NCBI RefSeq assembly: GCF_000196795.1
Contig: NC_014259.1
Span: forward strand, 2,418,001-2,482,000
Direction: 5' to 3'
Length of the DNA: 64,000 bases
From: Acinetobacter oleivorans DR1
GTDB lineage: Bacteria; Pseudomonadota; Gammaproteobacteria; Pseudomonadales; Moraxellaceae
Part shown: positions 7,018-15,522 of the stretch, piece after piece
How the letters are laid out: the number at the start of each line of letters is the position of its first letter
Numbering within the stretch: the first letter of the stretch is position 1
The notes under the pieces: generated by a model
What the model was told of the DNA's origin: nothing
Seen by the model: only the letters and a program-made list of their open reading frames with translations
The model's database searches: none
Translations under genes and position numbers: made by a program

Positions 7018-9681
7018 ATGATCAATACATCGCCATTGCTGAACTACGTTACAAGCCATCATGATATTAAAGCCATTAATCAATGGCGAACGGATGTAGA
7101 AAAGCAATTGCAGGATTCATATGAAAATGGGCAATCTATTCGGGAAGTCATTAAAGCACGCTCAGACCTCGTTGACGAAGCACTGATCTTTTTATGGAAA
7201 CATGCTGAACTTGATCAGACAGGGCTAGGTCTTTTTGCTGTAGGTGGTTATGGGCGCCGTGAAATGTTGCCCTATTCCGATGTTGATATTATGATTTTAT
7301 CGGAACATGAAATTAACGAAGAAAATGAAAAACGCATTTCTACATTCATTTCCTCTTTATGGGATGTTGGCAATTTCAAACCCGGTATTAGCGTTCGCAC
7401 CATTCAAAGTTGTGTTGAACAAGCTGCTACCGATTTAACTGTTGCAACTACACTCATCGAAGCTCGTTTAATTACCGGTAATAGTCAACTTGCAAAATGG
7501 CCGCGTCGTATTGTTTCGCAAACGTGGACAGACAAAACCTTTTTTGATGCAAAAATGGCTGAACAAGCTAAGCGTTACCATCAACACAACAATACTGAAA
7601 GCAACTTAGAACCCGACATTAAAAATGCGCCTGGCGGTATTCGTGATATTAACCAGATTGGCTGGATTGCTAAGCGTCATTTCCGCGTAAACCGCATTTA
7701 TGACTTAGTTCATTTAGGCTTTATTTCAGAATTCGAATTAAACGTTTTAGAAGAAGCTGAAAGTTTTCTTTGGGAAATTCGTCACCATTTACATCGTTTA
7801 GCGAAGCGTGATGAAAACCGTCTTCTGTTCGATCATCAACGAGAAATTGCGGCTCAATTTGGTTACGCTCGTCAAGAAGGTCAGCCTGTAAACTACGGTG
7901 TTGAGCAGTTCATGAAACGCTACTACCGTACAGCTCAACAGGTTTCAACACTTAATGAAATGTTATTGGCCTATTTTAGCGAATCAGTTATTACTCCGCG
8001 TTTACCAAATTACGAACGTAAAATTGAAGTCGTTAATGACCACTTTAAGATTGTCGACAATAAACTTGCCGTACAGCACCACAAAATCTTCGCAGAACAT
8101 CCAAGTGCTATTTTAGAACTATTCTATATTTTGGCTAATCGACCAGATATTGAAGGTATTCGCGCTCGTACTTTACGTTTACTTATTCTTGCTGCAAAAC
8201 GTATTAACCAAAATTTTCGAGATAATCCTGAGCATCAAGCCCTATTTATGTCGATTATTCGCTCACCTTATCGTCTATACGATACTTTGGTAGCGATGAA
8301 ACGATATGGTGTTTTAGGAAACTATATTCCAGCCTTTGGTCAAATTATGGGTCTCATGCAATATGACCTATTCCATATCTATACAGTCGATGCTCACACA
8401 TTATTATTACTGCGCAATTTAAACCGTTTTAAAGAACCAGAATTTGCTAAAGAGTTCCCTGTTGTAAGTTCTGTTTTCCAGCGTCTTGCACGTCAAGATA
8501 TTGTGTTTATTGCTGCATTATTTCATGACATTGCTAAAGGCCGCGGTGGAGACCATAGTGAACTTGGTGCAGAAGATGCGATTGAGTTTGGACGTGCACA
8601 CGGCTTTACAGAGCGTGAATGTAAATTAATTGCATGGCTCATTCACAACCATTTGCTCATGTCACTAACAGCTCAGAAAAAGGATATTTCCGATCCAGAT
8701 GTTGTTAAAGATTTTGCCGAAAAACTTGGCGATATGGAACATCTTGATTATCTATATACTTTAACAGTCGCAGATATTAATGCGACAAATCCAAAACTGT
8801 GGAACACATGGCGTGCGTCGCTTATGCGTCAACTTTATACGCATGCCCGTGATGTCATTCGTACAGGTTTAAGCCGTCCTGTTGACTATCAAATGCTAAT
8901 TGAAGACACCAAATTTGCAGCAAGTGAATTACTGGTGAATAGTTTCTCATTGGCAGACGTTGAAAAAGTATGGCAAGAACTGGGTGATGAATACTTCATT
9001 AAAGAATCGGCAGATGAAATTGCATGGCATACTCAAGCAATTTTGAAACACGGAGACAACCCAGAGCCATTAGTACTATTACGTGCTCACCGTAAAGCTG
9101 CCCAAGATGCCGTGCAAATCTTTATATACACGCGTGACCAACCCAACCTTTTTGCAACGACTGTGGCAGTTTTAGACCGCATGAACTTAGACGTTCAGGA
9201 TGCAAAAATTATCACAGCAAGTACCGCTTTTAGCTTAGATACCTATGTTGTGCTCGATCGCTTTGGTACATTGCTAACGGACCCCGAACGCGAAGAAACA
9301 GTTAAAACCGCATTAGTGAAGGCGCTTAGTCAGCCAGACCAATATCCGGGACTTATGCAACGCCGAATTCCACGTCAGCTACGTCACTTCGATATTGAAA
9401 ATACAGTTGACGTTACATTGAATGAAGCGTTACAGCAAAATATGGTTGAAATTTCAACACTCGATCACCCCGGACTACTTGCACGTGTAGGTGGCTTATT
9501 TATGATGCAAGGTTTAGACATCCATTCAGCTAGAATTGCAACTTTAGGTGAACGTGCAGAAGATATTTTCTTTGTCACGAAAAAAGATGGAAAACCGTTA
9601 AATAACGAAGAGGTTAAACTCTTCTCGGAAAAGCTTAAAGCTGCATTAGATGAAGCATCTAATCAAATTTGTCAGCACTGA
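7018..9681 (+). CDS. glnD: Bifunctional PII uridylyltransferase/uridylyl-removing enzyme GlnD
   Basis: An 887-residue sensor of nitrogen status that uridylylates PII proteins when glutamine is low and removes UMP when it is high. The nucleotidyltransferase core has GGYGRRE and SDVD (about residues 76-90). The HD phosphohydrolase domain carries the HDIAKG motif at about 503-508. Two ACT domains, expected to bind glutamine, occupy roughly 705-790 and 810-885. Length matches the family (890 in E. coli). It lies 27 bases after purT and 25 bases before dapC, so the three may be co-transcribed. Confidence 0.96.
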   Translation: MINTSPLLNYVTSHHDIKAINQWRTDVEKQLQDSYENGQSIREVIKARSDLVDEALIFLWKHAELDQTGLGLFAVGGYGRREMLPYSDVDIMILSEHEINEENEKRISTFISSLWDVGNFKPGISVRTIQSCVEQAATDLTVATTLIEARLITGNSQLAKWPRRIVSQTWTDKTFFDAKMAEQAKRYHQHNNTESNLEPDIKNAPGGIRDINQIGWIAKRHFRVNRIYDLVHLGFISEFELNVLEEAESFLWEIRHHLHRLAKRDENRLLFDHQREIAAQFGYARQEGQPVNYGVEQFMKRYYRTAQQVSTLNEMLLAYFSESVITPRLPNYERKIEVVNDHFKIVDNKLAVQHHKIFAEHPSAILELFYILANRPDIEGIRARTLRLLILAAKRINQNFRDNPEHQALFMSIIRSPYRLYDTLVAMKRYGVLGNYIPAFGQIMGLMQYDLFHIYTVDAHTLLLLRNLNRFKEPEFAKEFPVVSSVFQRLARQDIVFIAALFHDIAKGRGGDHSELGAEDAIEFGRAHGFTERECKLIAWLIHNHLLMSLTAQKKDISDPDVVKDFAEKLGDMEHLDYLYTLTVADINATNPKLWNTWRASLMRQLYTHARDVIRTGLSRPVDYQMLIEDTKFAASELLVNSFSLADVEKVWQELGDEYFIKESADEIAWHTQAILKHGDNPEPLVLLRAHRKAAQDAVQIFIYTRDQPNLFATTVAVLDRMNLDVQDAKIITASTAFSLDTYVVLDRFGTLLTDPEREETVKTALVKALSQPDQYPGLMQRRIPRQLRHFDIENTVDVTLNEALQQNMVEISTLDHPGLLARVGGLFMMQGLDIHSARIATLGERAEDIFFVTKKDGKPLNNEEVKLFSEKLKAALDEASNQICQH

Positions 9682-9706
9682 AACTCAACTACTTGGTAAC
9701 TGTTTA

Positions 9707-10876
9707 ATGAACTCTAGCTTGTCGTTATTGCACCCATATCCATTTGAAAAGTTAAACCAACTTTTTAAGGATACTACCCCTGCTAACCTTCCCTTGATTC
9801 CTCTATCAATTGGCGAACCAAAGCATCCAGCACCAGAGTTTGTTAAACAGGTAATTATTGACAACTTCAATCACCTCTCAACTTATCCAAATAGCAAAGG
9901 CTTACCTGAGCTTCGCCAAAGTATTGCAGACTGGCTAACTAAGCGTTTTAAACTTAACAGCATTAGTGCTGAAAACCACATTTTGCCAGTGTCTGGTACG
10001 CGTGAAGGGATTTTCTCATTTGTTCAGGCGCTCATTAACCGTGAAGATGCGCCTTATATAGTAATGCCGAATCCGTTTTATCAAATTTACGAAGGCGCAG
10101 CTCTACTTGCCGGCGCAAAACCTTATTTCATCAATTGCACCGAAGAAAATGGTTACTTAGGCGATTTTGATGCAGTACCCGCAGAAGTATGGGAAAAAAC
10201 AGCCCTTCTTTTTGTATGTACGCCGGGCAACCCAACTGGCACTGTGCTTTCTAAAGAACAATTTAAAAAGCTAATCGCGTTATCTGATCAATATAATTTT
10301 GTTATTGCTTCTGACGAATGTTATTCAGAACTTTGGTTCGAGCAAGCACCTACTGGTTTATTAGAAGTTTGTGCAGAACTTGGTCGTGATGACTATAAAA
10401 ACTGTGTCGTATTTCATTCACTTTCTAAACGCTCAAACTTGCCAGGATTACGCTCAGGTTTTGTAGCGGGTGATGCAGAATTATTAAAACCATATTTGCA
10501 GTACCGTACCTATCATGGCGCAGCAATGCCTGTTCAACACCAGCTTGCATCAATTGCGGCATGGAATGATGAAAACCATGTTGAAGAAAACCGTAAGCAA
10601 TATCGTGCAAAGTTTGATTTATTCCAAAACGAACTAGGTCACTTATTACCTCTGCAAAAGCCAGATGCAGGTTTCTATTATTGGTTAAAAGTCGATAACG
10701 ATGAAAGTTTTGCCAAGATGCTAATGGAAAAAGCCCATATTAAAGTTTTACCAGGACGTTATTTATCTCGCGACACAGATCAAGGTAACCCTGGGGAAAA
10801 TCATGTACGTATGGCTTTAGTTGCCGATTTAGCGCAATGCGAAGAAGTAGTTAAGCGTTTAAAAGCAATTCTTTAA
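9707..10876 (+). CDS. dapC: Succinyldiaminopimelate aminotransferase DapC
   Basis: A 389-residue PLP-dependent class I/II aminotransferase, most like DapC, which makes N-succinyl-diaminopimelate for lysine and peptidoglycan synthesis. Visible features are LSIGEPKHPAPEF near the start, SGTREGIFSF, CTPGNPTG, ASDECYSELWFE, and SLSKRSNLPGLRSGF with the PLP lysine. ATG 9707 fits the family start (LHPYPFEKL). An upstream in-frame ATG at 9650 lies inside glnD and is less likely. The glnD-dapC arrangement supports DapC over other aminotransferases. Confidence 0.88.
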   Translation: MNSSLSLLHPYPFEKLNQLFKDTTPANLPLIPLSIGEPKHPAPEFVKQVIIDNFNHLSTYPNSKGLPELRQSIADWLTKRFKLNSISAENHILPVSGTREGIFSFVQALINREDAPYIVMPNPFYQIYEGAALLAGAKPYFINCTEENGYLGDFDAVPAEVWEKTALLFVCTPGNPTGTVLSKEQFKKLIALSDQYNFVIASDECYSELWFEQAPTGLLEVCAELGRDDYKNCVVFHSLSKRSNLPGLRSGFVAGDAELLKPYLQYRTYHGAAMPVQHQLASIAAWNDENHVEENRKQYRAKFDLFQNELGHLLPLQKPDAGFYYWLKVDNDESFAKMLMEKAHIKVLPGRYLSRDTDQGNPGENHVRMALVADLAQCEEVVKRLKAIL

Positions 10877-10886
10877 GCATACATAA

Positions 10887-10929
10887 GTTGTATAGCCTTC
10901 ATAATTATTTAGCATGAAGGCTATACAAC
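10887..10929. terminator. Long perfect hairpin between convergent genes
   Basis: Two perfect 16-base arms (10887-10902 and 10914-10929, GTTGTATAGCCTTCAT type) flank an 11-base loop between dapC and the converging lysE-type gene. There is no T tract on either side, so it may act as an RNA-stabilising or bidirectional stop hairpin. Confidence 0.6.
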
Positions 10930-10934
10930 CGACA

Positions 10935-11567
10935 TTAACTATAAACAATGAGTAAGATTGCAAAACATATAAAAGCCAGACTAGAGCAATAATATAAACC
11001 TATCGCTGAACGTTTAATCTGTTCTAGAACTCGATTTTGAAGCAATAGCCGAACCAACAGTAAGTTCCAACCAAGTACGACTCCAGTCATCCACGTACTC
11101 ATCAGCAATTTTTGAACTAAACTAAATTGATGCTGAATAAGCAACATCAAGCTACTATAAAACATAATATTTTTGGGATTAAGTAGACTAGATTGTATTC
11201 CCAACATTAAGCTCTTAACTTTATCCTGATGTTGATACTCTTGATCAATCAAATCATTTTTTTCAGTAGCAAAAGTTAAGTTGCCAGAGCGAGCAGCCTT
11301 AAAACAAAGATAACTCAAATAAACCAAATACCCTGCCCCAAGCCACTTAAGTACTAAAAGAATAGTCGTACTCAAATTTCCAAGTAACATAAATCCAAAC
11401 ATACACGCCATCAAAATTAAGGCATTACCAAACGTAATTCCTGCAATGACACCGTAAGTGTAACGAGAACCCTTTTGCAAAAGACTGGTGAGAATAAGAA
11501 AAAAATCAGGTCCCGGAGATAGCAGCGCTAAAAAGTGAGTAAAGGCGATAACTAAAAAAACTTCCAT
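10935..11567 (-). CDS. LysE/RhtB-family amino acid exporter
   Basis: A 210-residue inner-membrane protein with six hydrophobic segments and the family hallmark near the N-terminus (ALLSPGPDFFLIL). Members export amino acids or their derivatives such as threonine, homoserine, lysine or cysteine. The cargo cannot be read from sequence. The gene lies downstream of, and on the same strand as, an AraC-type regulator, a common pairing that suggests control by it. The regulator in turn overlaps gpx. Confidence 0.88.
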   Translation of the reverse strand: MEVFLVIAFTHFLALLSPGPDFFLILTSLLQKGSRYTYGVIAGITFGNALILMACMFGFMLLGNLSTTILLVLKWLGAGYLVYLSYLCFKAARSGNLTFATEKNDLIDQEYQHQDKVKSLMLGIQSSLLNPKNIMFYSSLMLLIQHQFSLVQKLLMSTWMTGVVLGWNLLLVRLLLQNRVLEQIKRSAIGLYYCSSLAFICFAILLIVYS

Positions 11568-11631
11568 AACGATTTCATCTTTAAAACTGTATGGAATAGC
11601 TTAAAAATAGAGAAAAATAATTTATTGTAAA

Positions 11632-12477
11632 TTATTGCGCGGCTGCGAGTTGAAACTGACGAGGAGTGATTCCTGTATGCGCTTTGAAAGCTTTATGAAA
11701 ATGGCTCTGATCACTAAAGCCCAAATTTACTGCCAACTCTACAAGCGAAATCCCGTGTTTTAATTGAGCTCTGGCTTGATTAATCTTTAAATTAATTTGA
11801 AATGCATGGGGCGTTAAGCCAACATTAGCTTTAAATAGACGAATAATTGCATATCGACTAAGACCTACCTGCTGTGCAAGCTCTTCTAGAGAAATAAATC
11901 GTTCGGATGATTTAATAATATGAATTAAGTCCAAGAAGTCCTCATACAAATATTGAGTTTTCTGTATTTCTTCTAATATAAAATGAGGTAGTAACAGCTG
12001 AGTAAGGCAATAGATAAGCGACTGTTCTTTTTCAAGAATCAATCTTTGAGGGTCAAATAAAGTTTTATTCATCCCAGAAAAAGCTTGATATAAAGACTCA
12101 TCTTTAATAATGAGAGGTTTATGCTGAGGTAAATTTAAATCAAAGCCCTCTTTTTGAAACTCAGCGTACCATTGATTAAGCCAAGATATATCCATATGCA
12201 ACATCTGGTAACTCCAAGCCTGATCAGGTAATGGATTACAAGAATGTTCTATGTGGGCAGGTACAATGACTAACGTACCAGCAGAAATCTTTTGTGCTGT
12301 ACCAAATGAACTTTGAAAAACGCTATTCCCTTCATCTATAGCTCCAATAGAAAATGTTGGATGACTATGAGACTTATAACATGTTCGACTAAAACAAGAT
12401 CTTCTGGCTTCAACATAAGGCATACGTCCATCTTGCCAAAACTCAAAAGCTTGAGGAATAGCGTTCATCGAATTCAT
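11632..12477 (-). CDS. AraC-family transcriptional regulator
   Basis: A 281-residue regulator with an N-terminal cupin-like sensing domain (about 10-110, HSHPTFSIGAIDEG, VPAHIEHSCNPLP). The C-terminal half holds two helix-turn-helix motifs (LEELAQQVGLSRYAIIRLFK and LVELAVNLGFSDQSHFHKAF, ending GITPRQFQ). Its ATG overlaps the gpx stop by one base (TAATG), so it is translated with msrB and gpx. The next gene on the same strand is the LysE-type exporter, a likely target. The inducer is unknown; an amino acid or antibiotic-like compound would be typical. Confidence 0.87.
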   Translation of the reverse strand: MNSMNAIPQAFEFWQDGRMPYVEARRSCFSRTCYKSHSHPTFSIGAIDEGNSVFQSSFGTAQKISAGTLVIVPAHIEHSCNPLPDQAWSYQMLHMDISWLNQWYAEFQKEGFDLNLPQHKPLIIKDESLYQAFSGMNKTLFDPQRLILEKEQSLIYCLTQLLLPHFILEEIQKTQYLYEDFLDLIHIIKSSERFISLEELAQQVGLSRYAIIRLFKANVGLTPHAFQINLKINQARAQLKHGISLVELAVNLGFSDQSHFHKAFKAHTGITPRQFQLAAAQ

Positions 12478-12962
12478 TAACTAGCTAATGCTTTTTCAAT
12501 ATCAGCTTCTAATGCTTCTGGTTTAGTCGTAGGCGCATAGCGATTAAGCACTGCACCATCTTTCCCTACCAAAAATTTAGTAAAGTTCCATTTAATCGTG
12601 CTGCTTCCTAAAATGCCTTTAGCTTCACGTGTCAAATATCTAAAAATGACGTGAGCTTCTGGTCCTTTTACATCTACTTTAGCAAACATCGGAAATTTCA
12701 CCCCATAGTTGCGCTGGCAGAACGTACCGATTTCTTTATTGCTACCCGGATCTTGCCCACCAAACTGGTTGCAGGGAAACCCTAAAACTTCCAAGCCTTG
12801 ATCTTTATATTTCTCATAAAGCTTTTCAAGGCCAGCAAATTGTGGTGTAAAACCACATTTACTTGCAGTATTTACAATTAGTAAAACTTTACCTTTGTAA
12901 TCAGCTAATTGCTTAACTTCACCCTCTAACAGTTCAGCTTCAAACTGATAAATATTACTCAT
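12477..12962 (-). CDS. Glutathione/thioredoxin peroxidase, cysteine type
   Basis: A 161-residue thiol peroxidase of the glutathione peroxidase family (BtuE-like). It carries the peroxidatic Cys36 in NTASKCGFT, with cysteine rather than selenocysteine. The GFPCNQFGGQ motif provides the second cysteine and the catalytic Gln70, and the WNFTKFLV motif provides the catalytic Trp and Asn. It reduces peroxides, probably with thioredoxin as donor. The ATGA overlap with msrB upstream and the TAATG overlap with araC downstream mark a tight operon for oxidative damage repair. Confidence 0.92.
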   Translation of the reverse strand: MSNIYQFEAELLEGEVKQLADYKGKVLLIVNTASKCGFTPQFAGLEKLYEKYKDQGLEVLGFPCNQFGGQDPGSNKEIGTFCQRNYGVKFPMFAKVDVKGPEAHVIFRYLTREAKGILGSSTIKWNFTKFLVGKDGAVLNRYAPTTKPEALEADIEKALAS

Positions 12963-13378
12963 GGATAGGTTTCCTCATCATTTTTTTCTTGTGATTTAAG
13001 TTGTAATGATGCCGAGTTTACACAATAGCGCAAACCAGTCGGCTGTGGTCCATCTTCAAAAACATGCCCTAAATGGGCTTCGCAATCATGACAAACAATT
13101 TCTGTTCTGACCATACCATGCGATAAATCGTCATGTTCTTCAATTGCAGTTGGCTCAATCGGTTTAAAGAAGCTAGGCCAACCACAACCACTGTCATATT
13201 TAGTATCTGAGGAGAACAATTCTGCACCGCAGCAACGGCAGACATAGGTGCCATGTTGCTTAGTATTCCAGTATTGCCCCGTAAATGCAGGTTCAGTGCC
13301 CTTTTGTCGTGTGATCCGATACTCTTCTGGTGATAACTCTCTTTGCCATTCCCGGTCTGTTTTATTGACTTTTCCCAT
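12959..13378 (-). CDS. msrB: Peptide methionine-(R)-S-oxide reductase MsrB
   Basis: A 139-residue enzyme that reduces methionine-R-sulfoxide in proteins. Two zinc-binding CxxC pairs are seen (CRCCGAELF and CHDCEAHLGHVF), together with the YDSGCGWPSF motif and the catalytic cysteine in GLRYCVNSASL. I chose the start at 13378, which gives the usual MsrB length and has AAGG upstream. The frame extends to 13489, but that part is unlike the family. Its stop overlaps the gpx start (ATGA). Confidence 0.95.
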   Translation of the reverse strand: MGKVNKTDREWQRELSPEEYRITRQKGTEPAFTGQYWNTKQHGTYVCRCCGAELFSSDTKYDSGCGWPSFFKPIEPTAIEEHDDLSHGMVRTEIVCHDCEAHLGHVFEDGPQPTGLRYCVNSASLQLKSQEKNDEETYP

Positions 13379-13615
13379 GACATGCACCTTTATTCTGATG
13401 AAACATTTCTGATGATTGAGTTTTATATTTACGCCATTCCTCACAAAAACACTAGTCTCTGAACGTAAAATTTGTTGGAATTTAATCACCTAAGCAATGG
13501 AAAGCAAAAAGTAGGCAAAAATCAAAATTATAAGTAAGCAAATTTATGTTTTATTTTCTTCCAAGGAAGCAAAGATGGTGCTATTCTTGTTCGGCACGGT
13601 TGTATAGGACAAAAC

Positions 13616-15046
13616 ATGTCTCAGAAAAAAAGTGTGCTTTTCCAGCAACTATTACCAGTTATCAAACAGTATCAGCAATCGGGCTTTACCCATGAAAAAA
13701 TTGTTGAATTACTAAAAGATCAACACGATCTGAATTTGGTAACAGTTAAAACATTTAAAAGTTATTTATACCGATATGCAAAAGTGAATCCAGCTATGTC
13801 TAAAAATACTGCTATCCTCCAATCCATGCCAACTTCTCGAGAAATAAAGAAATCATCGAAGCTTGAGCATGTTTGTTATGACATTCGCGGACCAGTATTA
13901 CGAGCCGCCAATGAAATGGAAGAGCAAGGACATAAAATCATCAAGCTCAATATCGGCAACCCTGCTCCATTTGGTTTTGAAGCCCCACAAGAAATTATTA
14001 ATGACGTTGCTTTAAACCTGCCAAATGCGATTGGTTATGTTGACTCAAAAGGTATCTTTCCAGCACGTAAAGCTATCTGCCAATATTACCAACAAAAAGG
14101 CATCCTAAATATGCACGTGAATGACGTGTATATCGGTAATGGCGTGTCTGAACTTATTGTTATGGCGATGCAAGGCTTGCTTGATGATGGCGACGAAATG
14201 TTGATTCCAATGCCGGATTACCCACTTTGGACAGCAGCTGTTAATCTTTCGGGTGGTACAGCAATTCACTATAAATGTGATGAAGAAAATAGCTGGTATC
14301 CAGATATTGCTGACATTGAAAGCAAGATTACATCGAATACTCGCGGTATTGTCATCATTAACCCAAACAACCCTACTGGTTCAGTCTATCCACGTCATAT
14401 TCTTGAACAGATTGTAGTGCTTGCAAAAAAATATGATCTAATTTTATTTGCTGATGAAATTTACGACAAAATTATTTATGACGGTATTGAACATGTTTCA
14501 GTAGCTTCATTAGCTGGCGACCAGCTTTGCGTATCTTTTAATGGTTTATCAAAAGCTTATCGTATCGCAGGTTTCCGTTCAGGCTGGATGGCAATTACCG
14601 GAGATAAAAGCCGCGCTGCTGACTATATCGAAGGTTTAGATATGTTGGCATCAATGCGTCTATGTGCAAACGTTCAGGCTCAATATGCGATTCAAACTGC
14701 TTTAGGCGGTTATCAATCAATTAATGACCTGATTCGTCCGGGTGGCCGTTTGTACGAACAGCGTAATATCGCTTGGGAAATGCTAAATGAAATTCCTGGC
14801 GTAAGCTGCGTAAAACCAGATGGGGCAATGTACTGTTTCCCTCGCCTCGATCCAAACATCTATCCAATTGAAGATGACGAAAAGTTAATGCTTGATTTGT
14901 TACGTGCAGAAAAAGTGTTATTGGTCCAAGGTACGGGCTTTAATTGGCCAACTCCAGATCATTTCCGTGTGGTTTTCTTACCAGCTGAAAATGAATTACG
15001 AGAAGCAATCACTCGTTTAGGTCGTTTCTTAGCCAATCGTCGTTAA
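13616..15046 (+). CDS. alaA: Alanine aminotransferase AlaA with N-terminal helix-turn-helix-like extension
   Basis: A 476-residue protein. Residues from about 78 onward match E. coli AlaA closely (SSKLEHVCYDIRGPVL, IGNPAPFGF, NPNNPTG, FADEIYD, and GLSKAYRIAGFRSGW with the PLP lysine). AlaA makes alanine from pyruvate and glutamate. E. coli AlaA is about 405 residues; the extra 75 at the N-terminus are predicted helical and resemble a DNA-binding helix-turn-helix (GFTHEKIVELL ... TVKTFKSYLYRYAK). The long start has its own AGGA six to seven bases upstream. A shorter start at Met71 (MPTSREIKKSS) would remove the extension, but lies inside one continuous frame. Function of the extension is unknown. 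Confidence 0.9.
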   Translation: MSQKKSVLFQQLLPVIKQYQQSGFTHEKIVELLKDQHDLNLVTVKTFKSYLYRYAKVNPAMSKNTAILQSMPTSREIKKSSKLEHVCYDIRGPVLRAANEMEEQGHKIIKLNIGNPAPFGFEAPQEIINDVALNLPNAIGYVDSKGIFPARKAICQYYQQKGILNMHVNDVYIGNGVSELIVMAMQGLLDDGDEMLIPMPDYPLWTAAVNLSGGTAIHYKCDEENSWYPDIADIESKITSNTRGIVIINPNNPTGSVYPRHILEQIVVLAKKYDLILFADEIYDKIIYDGIEHVSVASLAGDQLCVSFNGLSKAYRIAGFRSGWMAITGDKSRAADYIEGLDMLASMRLCANVQAQYAIQTALGGYQSINDLIRPGGRLYEQRNIAWEMLNEIPGVSCVKPDGAMYCFPRLDPNIYPIEDDEKLMLDLLRAEKVLLVQGTGFNWPTPDHFRVVFLPAENELREAITRLGRFLANRR

Positions 15047-15060
15047 AAAAATGCATATCA

Positions 15061-15091
15061 AAAAAGGCATCTTAAATTAGATGCCTTTTTT
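15061..15091 (+). terminator. Intrinsic terminator after alaA
   Basis: AAAAAGGCATCT and AGATGCCTTTTTT form a 12-bp stem with a 6-base loop and T run, directly downstream of the aminotransferase gene. Confidence 0.88.
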
Positions 15092-15522
15092 GATAATTTT
15101 ATTTAACTAATTTAAAAAAAGAATAATTACAAACTCTTCCGCGCTTTTATTTTCACTAAAATAACTATTTGAATTTAAATACTTTTCATTAAAATTTTAA
15201 TTTATTTAATCTTTAAATTCTGTTTAATCATTCATTTCTATATTTTTTACCATACGTTTAAATTTGTGCGTAATTTCACATTTACTGCAATCTTCATTAT
15301 GCAAAAAATGCATGGATCAATATTTTTTTGCATTTCACACTGCTTCAAAATCGAGCAACAATCCCTTCCCATAACAACATCACCATATTCGATTCGGTTA
15401 AAACAGATTCAGATATCTAGGAAGATAAAATCGGTAGAACGACCGGACTGAACTAACAAGGAAAGCTTTCAATCATTCAAATCCCATCAAAGAATGATTG
15501 AATCAAATGGATAGAGGTTCAT
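15092..15522. other. AT-rich intergenic region upstream of symporter
   Basis: This gap of about 430 bases holds no convincing gene. A 61-codon frame at 15266-15451 has no family likeness and atypical composition. The only clear structure is a perfect inverted repeat at 15468-15502, just before the symporter start; the long leader suggests that its promoter lies in this gap. Confidence 0.5.
15468..15502. promoter_or_regulatory. Inverted repeat in symporter leader
   Basis: TTCAATCATTC and GAATGATTGAA are perfect 11-base arms separated by 13 bases, ending 20 bases before the ATG at 15523. It could be a paired operator or an RNA hairpin close to the ribosome site (ATAGAGG). Confidence 0.45.

Noticed and set aside
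9650..9706. Upstream start for dapC inside glnD
   Set aside because: The added residues do not fit the family start, and the frame simply runs open through the glnD end.
15266..15451. 61-codon frame in the alaA-symporter gap
   Set aside because: No family likeness, no good ribosome site and unusual composition. Treated as intergenic.
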